Of a stretch of 64,000 nt of DNA, positions 22,541 through 34,500 are shown one piece after another. Every line of letters starts with the position of its first letter. Positions within the stretch are counted from its first letter, which is position 1. This stretch comes from Lineus longissimus (lineage: Eukaryota > Nemertea > Pilidiophora > Heteronemertea > Lineidae). The DNA lies in contig NC_088312.1 in assembly GCF_910592395.1 (NCBI RefSeq), positions 5,642,001 to 5,706,000 of the forward strand. Direction: 5' to 3'. Below the pieces are notes generated by a model that did no database searches, was not told the DNA's origin, and was given only the letters and a program-made list of their open reading frames with translations. Both the position numbers and the translations under genes were made by a program.

Positions 22541-25500
22541 TCCATTTCTTAAGGTCTAGTATGTACAATGACTGTACTGTTGCTTCCCAAATGGTTTTAG
22601 TGGAGAATTGTTGTGAATAGTATCCAGGGAATAAGCATTGTACTTATAGAGAAACTTGGAAGATATTTTTCATATTTGTGGTTAAATACTAGTGGGGCTT
22701 ACATCGCTGTGCACAGACTTCAGAATTTTGCTTGTTGGTAGAGGCGCTATAAAGGGAAGTGTCTATTGGAATAGAAAACGTTCCAATTTGACAGGCTCTG
22801 GTGTTTTCTTGTTCTCTGACTTGAATGAAATCTGTGAAGTCCTAATGCCATATTAAAATGATTGTAAGGCCAGTTTTAGAATGGGGTCATGGTTTTGCTT
22901 ACATGTGTTCATAGCTTGTTGGTACTGGGGTAACAACCCCCAAAATTTTTATGCATAGTTATTAATAACTTGTGGTGCTTATGTAGTATCCTTTAAATTA
23001 GGCTTTCATACTAGTCTGAGTGCTTATTAATGTATGAAATCATGTCATGAAAAGTCTGACCGGTTTATGTCAATGTGTTCTTTTTTGAGAGGTCAAGGTG
23101 ATTAGAATTAAAAATAATGTTTTCCCTAGCAAGATTTTTATCATTCGAGTACAAAACGAATCACTGTAAACTGTGAAATGCTTTTGAGCTGAAATTTCAT
23201 GTTTTGATGGCACCTTTGCAAAAAAATCTTATGGTCTACAGGGGGTCATGAAAACTGCAAGTGTCTAGAGGTTGTTTAATAGGATTGAAGGGCAACATTC
23301 AGTCTCAGGTGCGTGCTACCTACTATAATGATAAAAATCTCTGTTGGGAGCCCTGATGGTAAAAGGGATATGTAATCATATATTTGCATTTAAACGACTT
23401 CAGCCAGAGCTTGACGTTGAATGAAGTGAATTGTATTCAAGAATGGTAGCCTACAAGGTATTGTTTGTAGATTTTAAAAGGCCAGATATAATTGTATATT
23501 CTGATTGGTTACTGAATGGGGTAGCAGACTTTTGATGAATCCCTGCAGATGACGCAGTGAGGCGTGTATCTTTTCAGGGCCAAAAACATCGTCATGCGGT
23601 GTTACGTGAAATGAGCCAACAGGGCCAGTAAATAGTGTCACAACGTCAGATTGGATCTCACGGTCTCACCGTGGTCATTTTACTTGTTTGTTGATTTTCT
23701 GGTATTCAAACTGACCCCCCTCATGAGACCTGAAAAGGTGCATGAAGGACTGCGCCCCATGGCAGATATGATTCGCCACCTCATTGGTGATGGTTAAGTT
23801 ATATATAGTGTGAGAATATTGAAGAGGCATTCGATGATCCTGCATTTCCTAGGGGATACGTCCTGGTAAATATTGGGGTAGTTGCGTTACTTGTTTAGTC
23901 AGATTGCATCGGTTTACTGTTTCAATTTTCTGATGCATTTCTGTTGCCTTTGAAAAGTCCTAAAAGGAATAATGGTGTTGGCATATAACTTTTGTGTGAG
24001 ATGATGTCAATGGCTACTTCCGTCAAACAGTATTTCAAATCCAAAAGATTGCTTAGGGAAATCTACAAGTGCCACCTGGATGTAGCCATGAATATTATTT
24101 CACCCTGAACTATATTATAGGCCAACATTTTTTTCCTTTATGAGATTAAATGAAATGCTATCAAAAACAAAATACCATTTGGTAAGTGCCAAAGTAGAAC
24201 ACAATAGGTCAAATGTTACATTCCAAACTAATTTTCTGATCAGGTTTACATGGTCAGACAAAGTGTTGATGTTGTCCTTGTCTTATACGTATTGTTTTGT
24301 TTTGAGAGAAAAAACTTCTGCCACTGATTGATATTCCATACATTTAGGACCAAATTTACATTAAATTGATTGTTTCTAGTTATTGGATAGATTGTGATGT
24401 CCTTGGTTATGTAAGAATTATTTGTTCTAATACTTAGTGCTGATTTAGTTGTGCATTAGTTTTCCTGACCCTAAATTTGATCGCAGGATCAAATACTTTT
24501 TGACGCATTGTGCTATAAAAGCCTAGCCTTCTTTGAAAACCAAGAAAGTTCTAAACATGGACAGGATGTTTGCCAACCATGTCCAATTCACTTATTTTGT
24601 ATTACGTAGTACATATTACCAAGATCATACCAGAATCCTGTATGATGATTTTTTGGGTTAGGGTGTAAATGTTTTCATTTTCTTGTTAGGATTAATGCTT
24701 AAGCTACATAAACGATTGGTGATTAAGCTATTCTTCTCATGAAATGATGGAAAGTTGAAATAGTAATGATATTTTAAGATGTGTTATTGATGCCAAAATC
24801 ATTTATTTTATCATGGTTTGTTTATATATTTTGATTGTGGTTTTGGATTTGGGTCACGCCAATATATAGTTAGGTCATTTGTGCTTGTGTTAAGAGTTTA
24901 ATTAATTGAAAATTAGAATAGTTGATTAGTGAAATTGCCGATTTGTTCAGTTTGCTCTGCATTTACCTGACATAGGATACTGTCAAAATTTTGTCCTAGT
25001 CCCAAAATTTTACCTCAAAACGGGGTTAAAGTCAATAGAATCAATTTTGATCCAAGTCACTATCTGCCGTTGTCTGAAATCAATTTAAAGTTCAATGATG
25101 TTTTGTGAATTTTACTTGCATTTTGCTCATGACTGAATATGCTACAAAATTGTTTTAAATGTAATTCCTTTCATTGTCTACATGACAATGTGTGCTACGG
25201 AGAAAAAACAACTTCTTTATATTTATTTCCTATTTCACTGCAAGATTTCTTTAATCAGTCTTTACCACAAAACTGTCTTAATTTACGACATTTTGCAAAT
25301 TAATATGCAATAGCAATGTTTAAGCAATAGTATAAGAATAAAATCCTGTTGTTAAGATAATTTTGTACTTTGAAAGTCTTTTGTTTGTTCTGTCACTTGT
25401 GTGTTTCCAAAAACACTTGCGTGAAAATCGTCTTCCACATTTAAGGGGTAGATCATTTTGGTCTCTGCAGGTTCTCTATAATGTTCTTACATCAAATGTT

Positions 25501-26034
25501 AAGATCAGGTTCCTTCATTCAGAAACGCAACTTACTAGTACCTATATCTACTACTGCTTTGTGGCCAAGTTCTTATCTAATTACCCGCAAGCCATGTGTA
25601 TTTCATGAACAGGAATGAATGAACCTGTAGTCTTCCATTGTGAAAAATACACCACGCATACTCAATACTATGTAAAATTGTAAAGAGTGCTGAGTGAAGA
25701 TTTTTATGCTGTATTAATTGAATAATTCTTATACTTCTATGTATTATGTTCTTCCCTAATTACTATTTAATTACATTTTACTGTTGACTGGATTGATGAA
25801 TGTCAAAATAAAACTATTTCTTTGAATTGGCGTTCTCGAAATATAAAAGGTAATGCAAATTTCAGTTTACTTTTGGGCAGTTTTATGAATTCAGTAAAGA
25901 CGCCATTATTTTTGTGAGCCCTTCCATTTTTTACAAAGTTTCAGAGCAGAGGTTTCAGCGCAGTATATGTATCAAGGGTTTATTATTACCAGATAATGGT
26001 ATTGTCCTTTGAAAAGTACATTTAGCTGTAGAAA

Positions 26035-26170
26035 ATGAAGCTCAGTGGCATACTTGGTGTCCAGTCCTCAATCCAAGGGTCATGGGTTCAAATGCCGCTC
26101 TGGTCGCATCTTGGCCCTTAAGAGGTTGAGATCCGGTGTGATACAGACTCTTAGTCTTGTCAATGAAAAA
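26035..26170 (+). mobile_element. tRNA-derived SINE, second type
   Basis: An A-box-like agctcagtggcatacttgg at about 26039 is followed by a B-box-like gggttcaaatgcc at about 26091, correctly ordered and spaced for a tRNA-derived head. The body differs from the SINE at 571. The boundaries are approximate. Confidence 0.5.
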
Positions 26171-27009
26171 TCACAAGTGGGATGTAAAAACTGCCATTAT
26201 TATGTTACGTCGAGTACGACTTTGGCCACAAAAATATGGGGTCCTAAAAAACGTCTATGTGTATCTCTTTTTCTTCACTTTATTATAGATTATTAAAATC
26301 TTTCTAGAAATTGGACCACTATTCATGTGATTTAGTTTGATTCATTGGTTGTGACTATTTAAGCTAAGATATACAATTATGTGTTTTCTATTAGGGAGTT
26401 GATTATCTTCTCTCTGTTCTTCATGGTCTGACTCGGTTAGAATATATAACATCAGCAATGGGTGAATGAAAAGCACCCTTATTTCCTGCATTTATCGAGA
26501 GCATTTTAATGTATTCAAGTCTACTAATTCTTTTAACCATCTAACATAGTCATAAGTAGATATTCTAACAATAGATGAAATCGCCTGTAAGTGTCCGTGT
26601 AAGATTTGGATTTAAATGGGTTTATTTTTTGTGACAAATGCATTTTGCTAAATTCTTAAGAAGCATACATGGGAGTTTACAGAGCGTCACTATCGAGTCA
26701 GACTGTGAAAAACAGTCATTTATGCATTATATACTAGTACATTCTTTCATATGGGCCATAATGAGGCTGGGTTTCAAAAATATTTGGTCCGTTTCTGTTT
26801 GTGACTTTGAATTTGTATTTTCTAATAATGGCAACGATTTTACATCTTGGCTCCTCTGATGTACCAGATTTGAGTTACAAACAAAAAAGCTTTAAAGATC
26901 TGGATGTGCCATGTGTGATCTGAGATTCATGGGTCCTATATGCCAGCTGGGGCCAGCCAATGTCGGCTCACTGCAATTGGCACCCGCGGTTTCAAACAAG
27001 CACATGTAG

Positions 27010-27151
27010 CCTGAAGTCAATTGGGGGGTTTGATTCCTCATCCCATAATGAATTATCCTGAAATCAATTGGGGGGTTTAATTCCTCATCCCATAATGAAT
27101 TATCCTGAAGTCAATTGGGGGGTTTGATTCCTCATCCCATAATGAATTATC
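27010..27151. repeat. 47-bp tandem repeat, three copies
   Basis: Copies start at 27010, 27057 and 27104, each reading cctgaa(g/a)tcaattggggg and ending in cccataatgaattat. They are near-identical. Confidence 0.95.
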
Positions 27152-27625
27152 TAAGTGGTAAAACTGCATCATGATAACTTATTCTAACAACACAGTATCA
27201 TCTAAAAAACAAATTTGAACTCTCTGGAAGAAATTCTTGGAACACGTGCCCTGACTATATGTACCAAATATTTTTGACTCCTCGTCAAATTATATAATCT
27301 TCCATAAATGTGTGTATACATTCATTATGCTGCAATCCTTTAGCTAAATCAATGCAGTCGTGTTTTACTGCGGTTGTTGTATTATTGAGACTTATTTTCA
27401 TAACGAACATATTTGTAATAGGATTTAGGTAAAGGTTAATTATTGTTATATAGAAGGAGCGGGTGTGTATCGATCTTATAGCAGTTCCATTTGTATAGGC
27501 TATTATCAATCACAAAGTGATTGAAGCTGATTTAAAATGTATTTAGGAGGTTGAGAATATATTACAAAAAATAAAAGCAATACCTTGTATAAAATGATGG
27601 ACTTGTTTCGTATTTCCAGCAAAAT

Positions 27626-28017
27626 TGTGACCCACCACAGCAAAATGAGTGGCATGTCGCTTCGAGATTGACAGGTTGAGATGGACATGTTGTTTATTAC
27701 ACTATTGTCTGCCTTTTGTGAAATCTGAGGATATCCATTTCTTCTATTATGTCCTGGTGTCATTTGTGACCCGCCATGGCAAAATGAGTCGCATGGCGCT
27801 CCGAGCTTGGCATGTTGAGACGGACTGGTAGTTCATTTCACTATTGTCTGCCTTTTGTGAAATCTGAGTATATCAATTTCTTCTATTAGTCCTGGTGTCA
27901 CTTTAGGCTCATCTTCTGTGCGACATGCGACTCATTTTGCCGTTGTGGGTCAGATTTTAGCCTCATCTTCTGTGTGACATGTGACCCATTCTGCCGTGAT
28001 GGGTCACAATTAGGACA
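27626..28017. mobile_element. MITE nested inside a copy of itself
   Basis: The outer element opens with gtgacccaccacagcaaaat (27628) and closes with ttctgccgtgatgggtcaca (to 28016). It is interrupted at about 27764 by a second copy, 27765-27953, which opens with tgtgacccgccatggcaaaa and closes with cattttgccgttgtgggtca. Removing the inner copy restores the outer sequence (cctggtgtcattt then tagcctcatcttctgtg) in line with the uninterrupted inner one (cctggtgtcacttt then aggctcatcttctgtg). There is no coding capacity. The inverted ends share TGTGACCC. Confidence 0.8.
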
Positions 28018-29405
28018 CTCTCCTTCCCTTGAAATTTCAAGTATGTCATGATTTCACATTGGTTGTGACTGTCAACTCCATGCCCTTTAATACAATCCAT
28101 TAAAATTCATGAGACATCGAGCTTGTATTGATTTGGTTTCTGAGCCCACCTGTAAGATACTAACTCCCTTTCACAAGGAAAAACTTTGACTTTGGAAGCT
28201 GATCTAGCCAGCAGTGCAACTCCTAAACGAATGTTGTGACCACATCTGCTTTGCAAGAAAGATCAACATTTGTTTTGCCAAATATGACAGTGGTCTCTTC
28301 ATCTATTCAGTTAAGAAAATTAAGTCTTGACAAATTTAGTGATGACTTGGACACATCCAGCAAAACACTTGAAGCCTCGTTTTGGACAAGGAAAGCATCC
28401 AGATGAAATCAAATGATGGTCAAAATGGAATATACTCCACAATGATGTCAATATCCCTATCATTTATTGTCACATCATTTCGTAATCATGGTAATTTGGT
28501 GTGTGAAGACACGCTACAAGTGTTCCTAAAACTAAAACGAAGTAACAAATTAGTCTTAAAACTTAAGACGATAAAAGAAAAAAATACTTCAAAGAAGCTA
28601 TGGCGTAAATCCGATTGTCTCAGCCAATATACGTCTATGGTTCATTCGACTAGTCACAAATTGTTTTTTCTTACCTTGTTCATCGTCCAATCCAGTCAGA
28701 ATCCCGTGCTGTCGATTTGTTGCTGGATTCGAGATCAGCGGGGGCAGTTCACAGCCAAATTTTCCAGATGAGGCTGTTGCGAAATAGAATAGCCAGGAGA
28801 ATGGCCTAACTTCCTGCCAATGTACCCTATTGTTCAGGGCCAGTCTTGGATAGGTTTGTAATTTCCTGGAATCTTGTAGACATGTCCTCATGCTGGGACT
28901 GTCCTATCGACAGATAACAGACGATTCACCACAGAAATATCGATGATGGTCCCAACAGACAAGACATGCCACAAAATGTAGATCCTGCACTTGTACCCAC
29001 TTTACATCACTGGTCCTCGAAGGCAACGCAACAAATGGTACATATCCTCAAGTCTGTGTTGTGATGTCTTCAACACATGACCATGTGGTTGTTCATTTTG
29101 CAAGGAAGTTGTGGTTGAAATTTACCCAGGCCTACTTGTGGACAGATGACCAGAGGGCCTAAATTAATCAAACTGAGGGTTGATGATGTAATAATTCAAG
29201 CATCGCGATGGTTGAAATTGATTGACCCAGCACAAATCGTGGACCATAACAACAGTGCTCATGTCATCGTCATACCACAGTATCCTAGTGATAATGACAT
29301 TGACTTATTTGTCCAGTTGGTCAACACAGATACCAGCATACCGACTGTTATCCAAGTCTTCTTCATGTCATTTGGGGATTGGGGGTTGGGGAAAATAGTA
29401 TATAT

Positions 29406-29998
29406 GTGACCCGTCACAGCAAAACCAGGCACTTGTCTCACAGAAGATGAACCTAAATGACACCAGGAGATAATGGAAGAAATTGATGTGGTCAGATTTC
29501 ACAAAAGGCACACAACAGAGAAATGAACAAACAGTTCGTCTCAACCTGCCAAGCTCAGAGCGACATGTGCCTGATTTTGCTGTGACCTGCCATGGCAAAA
29601 TGTGACTCGCTCTACCAAAACTAAGCGCTTGTCGCATCTGAACTTGACAGGTTGATACGGACTTGTTGTTCATTTCCCTATTGTAGACCTTTTGTGATAT
29701 GTGACCAAATCAGTTTGTAATAGATTTCACAAAAGGTCTACAATAGGGAAATGAACAACAAGTCCGTATCAACCTGTCAAGTTCAGATGCGACAAGCGCC
29801 TAGTTTTGGTAGAGCGGGTCACAAATGAGTGGCATGTCACTCTGAGCTTGACAGGTTGAGATGGACTGGTTGTTCTTTTTACTATTGTCTGCCTGTTGTG
29901 ATATCGGAGTATTATCAATTTCTTCTATTATGTCATGGTGTCATTTTAGGCTCCTCTTCTGTGATATGCAACTCATTTTGCCGTGGTGGGTCACATAT
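29406..29998. mobile_element. MITE cluster with a long near-perfect hairpin
   Basis: Three more copies of the TGTGACCC-ended element lie head to tail: 29406-29590, a fold-back unit at about 29603-29822, and one at about 29822-29998. In the fold-back unit the arms, about 29603-29695 and 29729-29822, are near-perfect inverted copies of about 90 bp (for example acttgttgttcatttcccta against tagggaaatgaacaacaagt) around a short loop. RNA from either strand would form a long hairpin. Confidence 0.8.
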
Positions 29999-30229
29999 CG
30001 TATTTTCCATTCCATTGACTATTGAGGGTTGTGGTCATTTTCCATATGCCTGGATGGGGTGAAAAATCAGGATCAGGACTTGGGCTGAACATATTTTAGG
30101 GGAATTCGGGCTGAGCAGCGAATAGAGTTGGGATTGGGCCGATCTGGAAACTGGAAGGGACACTAGTTGAATGCGACTGCAGGACAGATATTCCTCTCCA
30201 TCAGTGGCGTCTCAAAAGCTTCCAAGGCG

Positions 30230-30425
30230 GCTCTGGATGCGTCAGAAAATGCAAGCTTACATGAAATGTATGAAGCTTACACGTGTGATACATTTCCTGT
30301 ATGTGTCACATAAACGTCAAGGGATGTGTCAGAAACATAAGCTTACTGGTACATTAACTTCCTGAAGGTGGTCGTGGATGTGTCAGAAAATGCAAGCTTT
30401 TATAACTTTCTGAAGGTGTTCTACT
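30230..30425. repeat. Degenerate tandem repeats
   Basis: The phrase tgtcagaaaatgcaagctt or a close variant occurs near 30239, 30325 and 30381, with cttcctgaaggtg or ctttctgaaggtg between. These are irregular tandem copies of about 55-85 bp. Confidence 0.6.
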
Positions 30426-30721
30426 GAATCCTGGTTGCAAAGGTCATTGACTGAGAAAAGACTTAGATAAAAACGTACAGTTTTATTGTGACTACACTCC
30501 TCTCCAACCCTATCACTGGCAGTGACACAAGATTTTCAAGTCATGATTCAACAATGACAAACATTACAACATGCAAATGTGACCAATGACCTCACCGGTG
30601 CTGTACACATGAAATATCACGTCTAAGCCTCACAAGGAGTTCAAAAAATCTAAAGGAAAATGCCTGTAATTTCGTACGAATACAATGTGGCAAGTTGTGA
30701 TTCTCGGCAAAGATATATTTC

Positions 30722-30806
30722 TACTTTCTAATGTCTACATCTCTAATGGCAGCTAGTAAAACGGATGTCTATATGATCTCTAATGGCAGCAAGTAAAACG
30801 GATGTC
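30722..30806. repeat. Two-copy ~45-bp tandem repeat
   Basis: ctctaatggcagc(t/a)agtaaaacggatgtct occurs twice, near 30742 and 30778. Confidence 0.85.
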
Positions 30807-31109
30807 TCAACTGGAATGAGACTTCACCAACAGACAAATACCAAATTGGCCCAGTTTGTCCATATCTTCAGCTTTCATTCTCCAGTCTTCAACACGATCC
30901 GATACATGTAGATCATGTTCAGTTATTCTGACGATGATGTCATAACGGGAACGAATCTCTTTAAAACAACTGGTTTTTGTGACCGATGCAGACACACAAC
31001 TGTCCACATTAAGAGAATGCGCAGATTGTTTACAAATTCTGCAATTTGGAATATGTCCATTGTTGCTAGAACAATTGATATTTTCACAATTTAGGCATAA
31101 TTTTTGCAA
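30807..31109 (-). CDS. Possible further Cys-rich terminal exon, divergent
   Basis: A minus-strand open frame of about 100 codons lies just downstream of the last clear piggyBac-type exon of coiled-coil gene 2. It contains CLNC, then CRIC, then a Cys, then SCFKEIRSRY, which recalls the CxxC ... CxxC ... C ... CFxIYHT order of the neighbouring exons. The RLTGRHF lead is absent, and I could not find a convincing phase 0 acceptor; the best nearby AG (ttgttctag) would be in another phase. It may be a very diverged module, or chance. Confidence 0.3.
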   Translation of the reverse strand: MQKLCLNCENINCSSNNGHIPNCRICKQSAHSLNVDSCVSASVTKTSCFKEIRSRYDIIVRITEHDLHVSDRVEDWRMKAEDMDKLGQFGICLLVKSHSS

Positions 31110-31218
31110 AATTCAAATTCAAATTAAATTCAATCAAGATCATAATGCAGTGTTTGTTCTAAAGTATTAACACAGTTTTTGATTTGACAAATATTGATAA
31201 CATGATATCATTAGGATT

Positions 31219-31527
31219 TCAGGTTTTGACACTGATCATAGATGTTGATACTTCCAGCAAATTCAGCTGTGTGTGATATATCTCAAAGCAGTCACGGATG
31301 CACAATGCTGGTCTAGAGGGGCACGAAGGGCAAAAGTATTTTGTTTTCTTCCGTTTTTTGTTCTTCATACTACACACACAGCACCTTCTGTTGCAAGACG
31401 TATCGACACCAAGGAAATGCCGCCCTGTCAATCGGAAGAAGTCATCTTGATTTAGTCTCGCCTTGAAACGAATGTTTGTGGTTTGTCTCATGGGATCAGA
31501 ACTTGGCATGTCGATGACGTCCTCACT
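31219..31527 (-). CDS. Alternative terminal exon F, piggyBac-type Cys-rich zinc domain
   Basis: The acceptor is ccaattgCAG at 31528; phase 0; 102 residues. The order is DDFFRLTGRHF, CCVC, a basic linker, YFCPSCPS, ALCIRDCFEIYHT. This matches the zinc-ribbon or cross-brace Cys-rich domain at the C-terminus of piggyBac transposases and their domesticated relatives, which in piggyBac binds the transposon ends. No catalytic DDD domain accompanies it. Confidence 0.82.
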   Translation of the reverse strand, partial: SEDVIDMPSSDPMRQTTNIRFKARLNQDDFFRLTGRHFLGVDTSCNRRCCVCSMKNKKRKKTKYFCPSCPSRPALCIRDCFEIYHTQLNLLEVSTSMISVKT

Positions 31528-34500
31528 CTGCAATTGGATTAACCAGACATTCATTACTTGGCGGTACATCAGGAAAAGCATTCACATTTTCAAATAGCAA
31601 AGCCAAAATGGCTATAAAATACGGTGCCCTTGTAATTTTGAAATAAGAGGCCTGCAGTGTGATATATTCAAAAGCACAGTTCAGATAAAGCAATGGTGAC
31701 AATGCCCAAGATGAAGGATAACAAGTTGTATCCGTTTGTTTGTTTGGAAAACCAAAATCGGACAAAAACAGGAACCAGTTACTTGTAGAGACTTTAAGAT
31801 CAGACAATCCCCTCAGAAATCCTTCACCGTGTGATAAATTTCAAAACAACGTCCAAGACACAATGGCGGTTCTGAGGGACAAGCCGGACAATAACAAGTC
31901 GTATCCCGCCTCAGGTCTTTCCTCCAGGAGCAGACGCGACATCGTCTTTGCATCGTCTTCCCATTCGGCGCAACCATTCGATGCTGAAAGTGTCTCCCAG
32001 TTAATCGGAACAGCTCGTCCTCCCTGAATCTTCTCGCACATGGTTTCGGTGTCGTGTTTGTTGGGTAATCGATATTCATAAAGTCCTGCAAATACATGTA
32101 AAGTGATCAGACCATTAATTATTTGGTCACTTAAACCAAGAATGACTTTGACATCTTTAGATGAAGAAATCCAAGAGGTATCCCTGCTAAATTTTGACAT
32201 GACACTTCACAGTTCTGAAATCCATCATAGTGTGATAAAGCTCAAAGCATTCATCTATACACAATGGTGGTTGAGAGGGACACGAAGGGCAGTAATACGA
32301 AGTCTCCTTTCTGTTCGCTTGTTTGACATTCTTGTTCTCGTTACAGAAATTCCAGAGGCACACACAACATTGTCTTGTGACAGTTCTTGCCCCATGACAG
32401 CTCTTCTTTCGAACTTGTTCATTTTTCTTTATGAAATGTCTTCCAGTCAATCTATATATGTCATCTTCACATCTTGACGTCCTCCACTGGCTTGAGACAC
32501 ATTCAGAAAGGTCTACTTGCAACACTGAGTCAATTACACCCTGAAGTGAGAAAATATGTCACATTACTGATTGTTCATAAGGTTTAAACTCGGACAACTC
32601 ACTGCCACCACGTGATTGCTCACTTGCTTTAGCTGTAAGAATAAAGTATTTTATAGAGCTCCGTAACAGTCTGATTTGACGCTAGCGCTAATCTGACAGT
32701 ATTAACATAAAAAAAGTAAATATCCAAGAACTTCATTGGAACAGAGTGCAACTGTTCACCAATGATGGAAATTTGACCACATTCCACTCGGATGATTATC
32801 CATTGGATCACAATAATCCAGAACATTTTTATTCCAATTCCTAGAATTTGTTTGAAATTCGAAAGACTGAGATACAGGAACCAAATAAGGACATATCATT
32901 TTACAATCTGAAATCCAGTTTGGTGTGATAAAGCTCGAAGCACTCTCCAACACATAATGGCGGCTGAGAGGGGCACGATGGGCAGTAATATGACGTCTCC
33001 TTTCTGTTTGTACGGTGTTTTGGTATGTTTTTGTTTTCGTTCTGGTAATTCCAGAGGCACACATGACATTGTCTTGTGACCACTGATGTGCTGTTCTTTT
33101 TTACTTGTCCAAAGCGCTTTATGAAATGTCGGCCCGTCAATCTAAATATGTCATCTTCAAGTCTTGTCTTTCTCCAGTTACCGGATAGATCAACCTGTCT
33201 GAGAAAGTCCACGTCCCCCTGAAGTGAAAAAATAATGTCAAGTTACTGAAGTAGGTGCTTAATGCCTGAAGGACAGTAATATGAGGTATCTCTTTGCTTT
33301 GCTTACTTCACATTCTTTTTCTCATTCTGCTATCTCCTGAGGCACACACAACATTGCCCGAGGACAGAATGACGACTGTTCTCTTTAACTCATTCGAATC
33401 TCTCCAAAATGTCTCCTCGTCAATCTGAAGAAATCGTCTTCTCATCTCGACGTCCTCGACTGATTTGAGACACATTCAGCAAAGTCTGTAAGAGATAACC
33501 TTCATTAACTGAACGGGAGTGAACCTGGCCGTCTCGCAACCTGTTTTTCAGATACAACACTGCAAGTAAAAGTTTGTCAGAAGCTGCATTCACTGTACGA
33601 TGATAAGGCACCAACAGTAACTCCACCAGGTGCTGATTTTCAATAAGGTTGGGACTGTATCTACGGTAAACTGGGGTTGAAAATGAATCTATATCATTGA
33701 GATATTAATGGAATCTATGCGGTGTTGGCTCAACAATATTTGATTTTGAGTTCACATCAGGTCATCATGCCAAAACATTCTGATTTTGATCTACCTTTCA
33801 AGGTCAAAACTGAACAGCAAACGATCGTAATAGAAACCACCCTTATCAGAAAAAAAGTAAAACGATCTCTCCTTTTTACTAAGATTCACATTAAATTTTG
33901 CTCTCATCTACAAGGCCAGACGGAATGTCTCCTTTCTACTTGATTATTTTAACACCAAAAAAACTTCTGAACTTGTTTCAAACAGTGCATGTGGTACTGT
34001 CGTTATCTCTCCCTCCAGTACAACTCCGCCTTCCTCCACGAGTTCATTCGGATCATCTGTTAGATCAATTTTAAGTCCAGATTCATCTTGCATTTCCAGT
34101 TGAACTACAGCAGCAACATCACCAGCTTCCGACTGGTGCTTTTCTACAATATGTTTCTTAAATGCACAATTCAAGTCAAATATCTCATTACAGTCTCGGC
34201 AAGTAATGTTTCCTGCATCTTTTTGCGACTCCACGTGGCGTTTGAGGCCAAACTCATCGAGAAATCCGACACTGCAACCAATGCATTTGATTGGCCAATC
34301 TTCCAATGGAGTCGGGCTTTCTTGTCTTTTCAACTTTCTGGTAGCCTTGTTACTCTGCCCACTCTTAGGGTGCCTTTCCTCAGCGTGTTTTTTAGCTGCA
34401 CACCTGAGTTCGAACGTCTCATTGCATTCTCCACAAGTTAAATTTTTCGGAACTTTTTGAGAATCAACATGCCGGTTGACACAGGCCTGGCGTCGAAAGC

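Larger units (their letters stand above)
21353..30806. other. Gene-poor region between the two convergent coiled-coil genes
   Basis: No exon with recognisable domains was found. The first part, to about 25.8 kb, may be a long 3'UTR of coiled-coil gene 1: AATAAA occurs in tgtcaaaataaaact near 25808. The rest contains a SINE, tandem repeats and a MITE cluster, listed separately. The many short open frames have no support. Confidence 0.6.
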
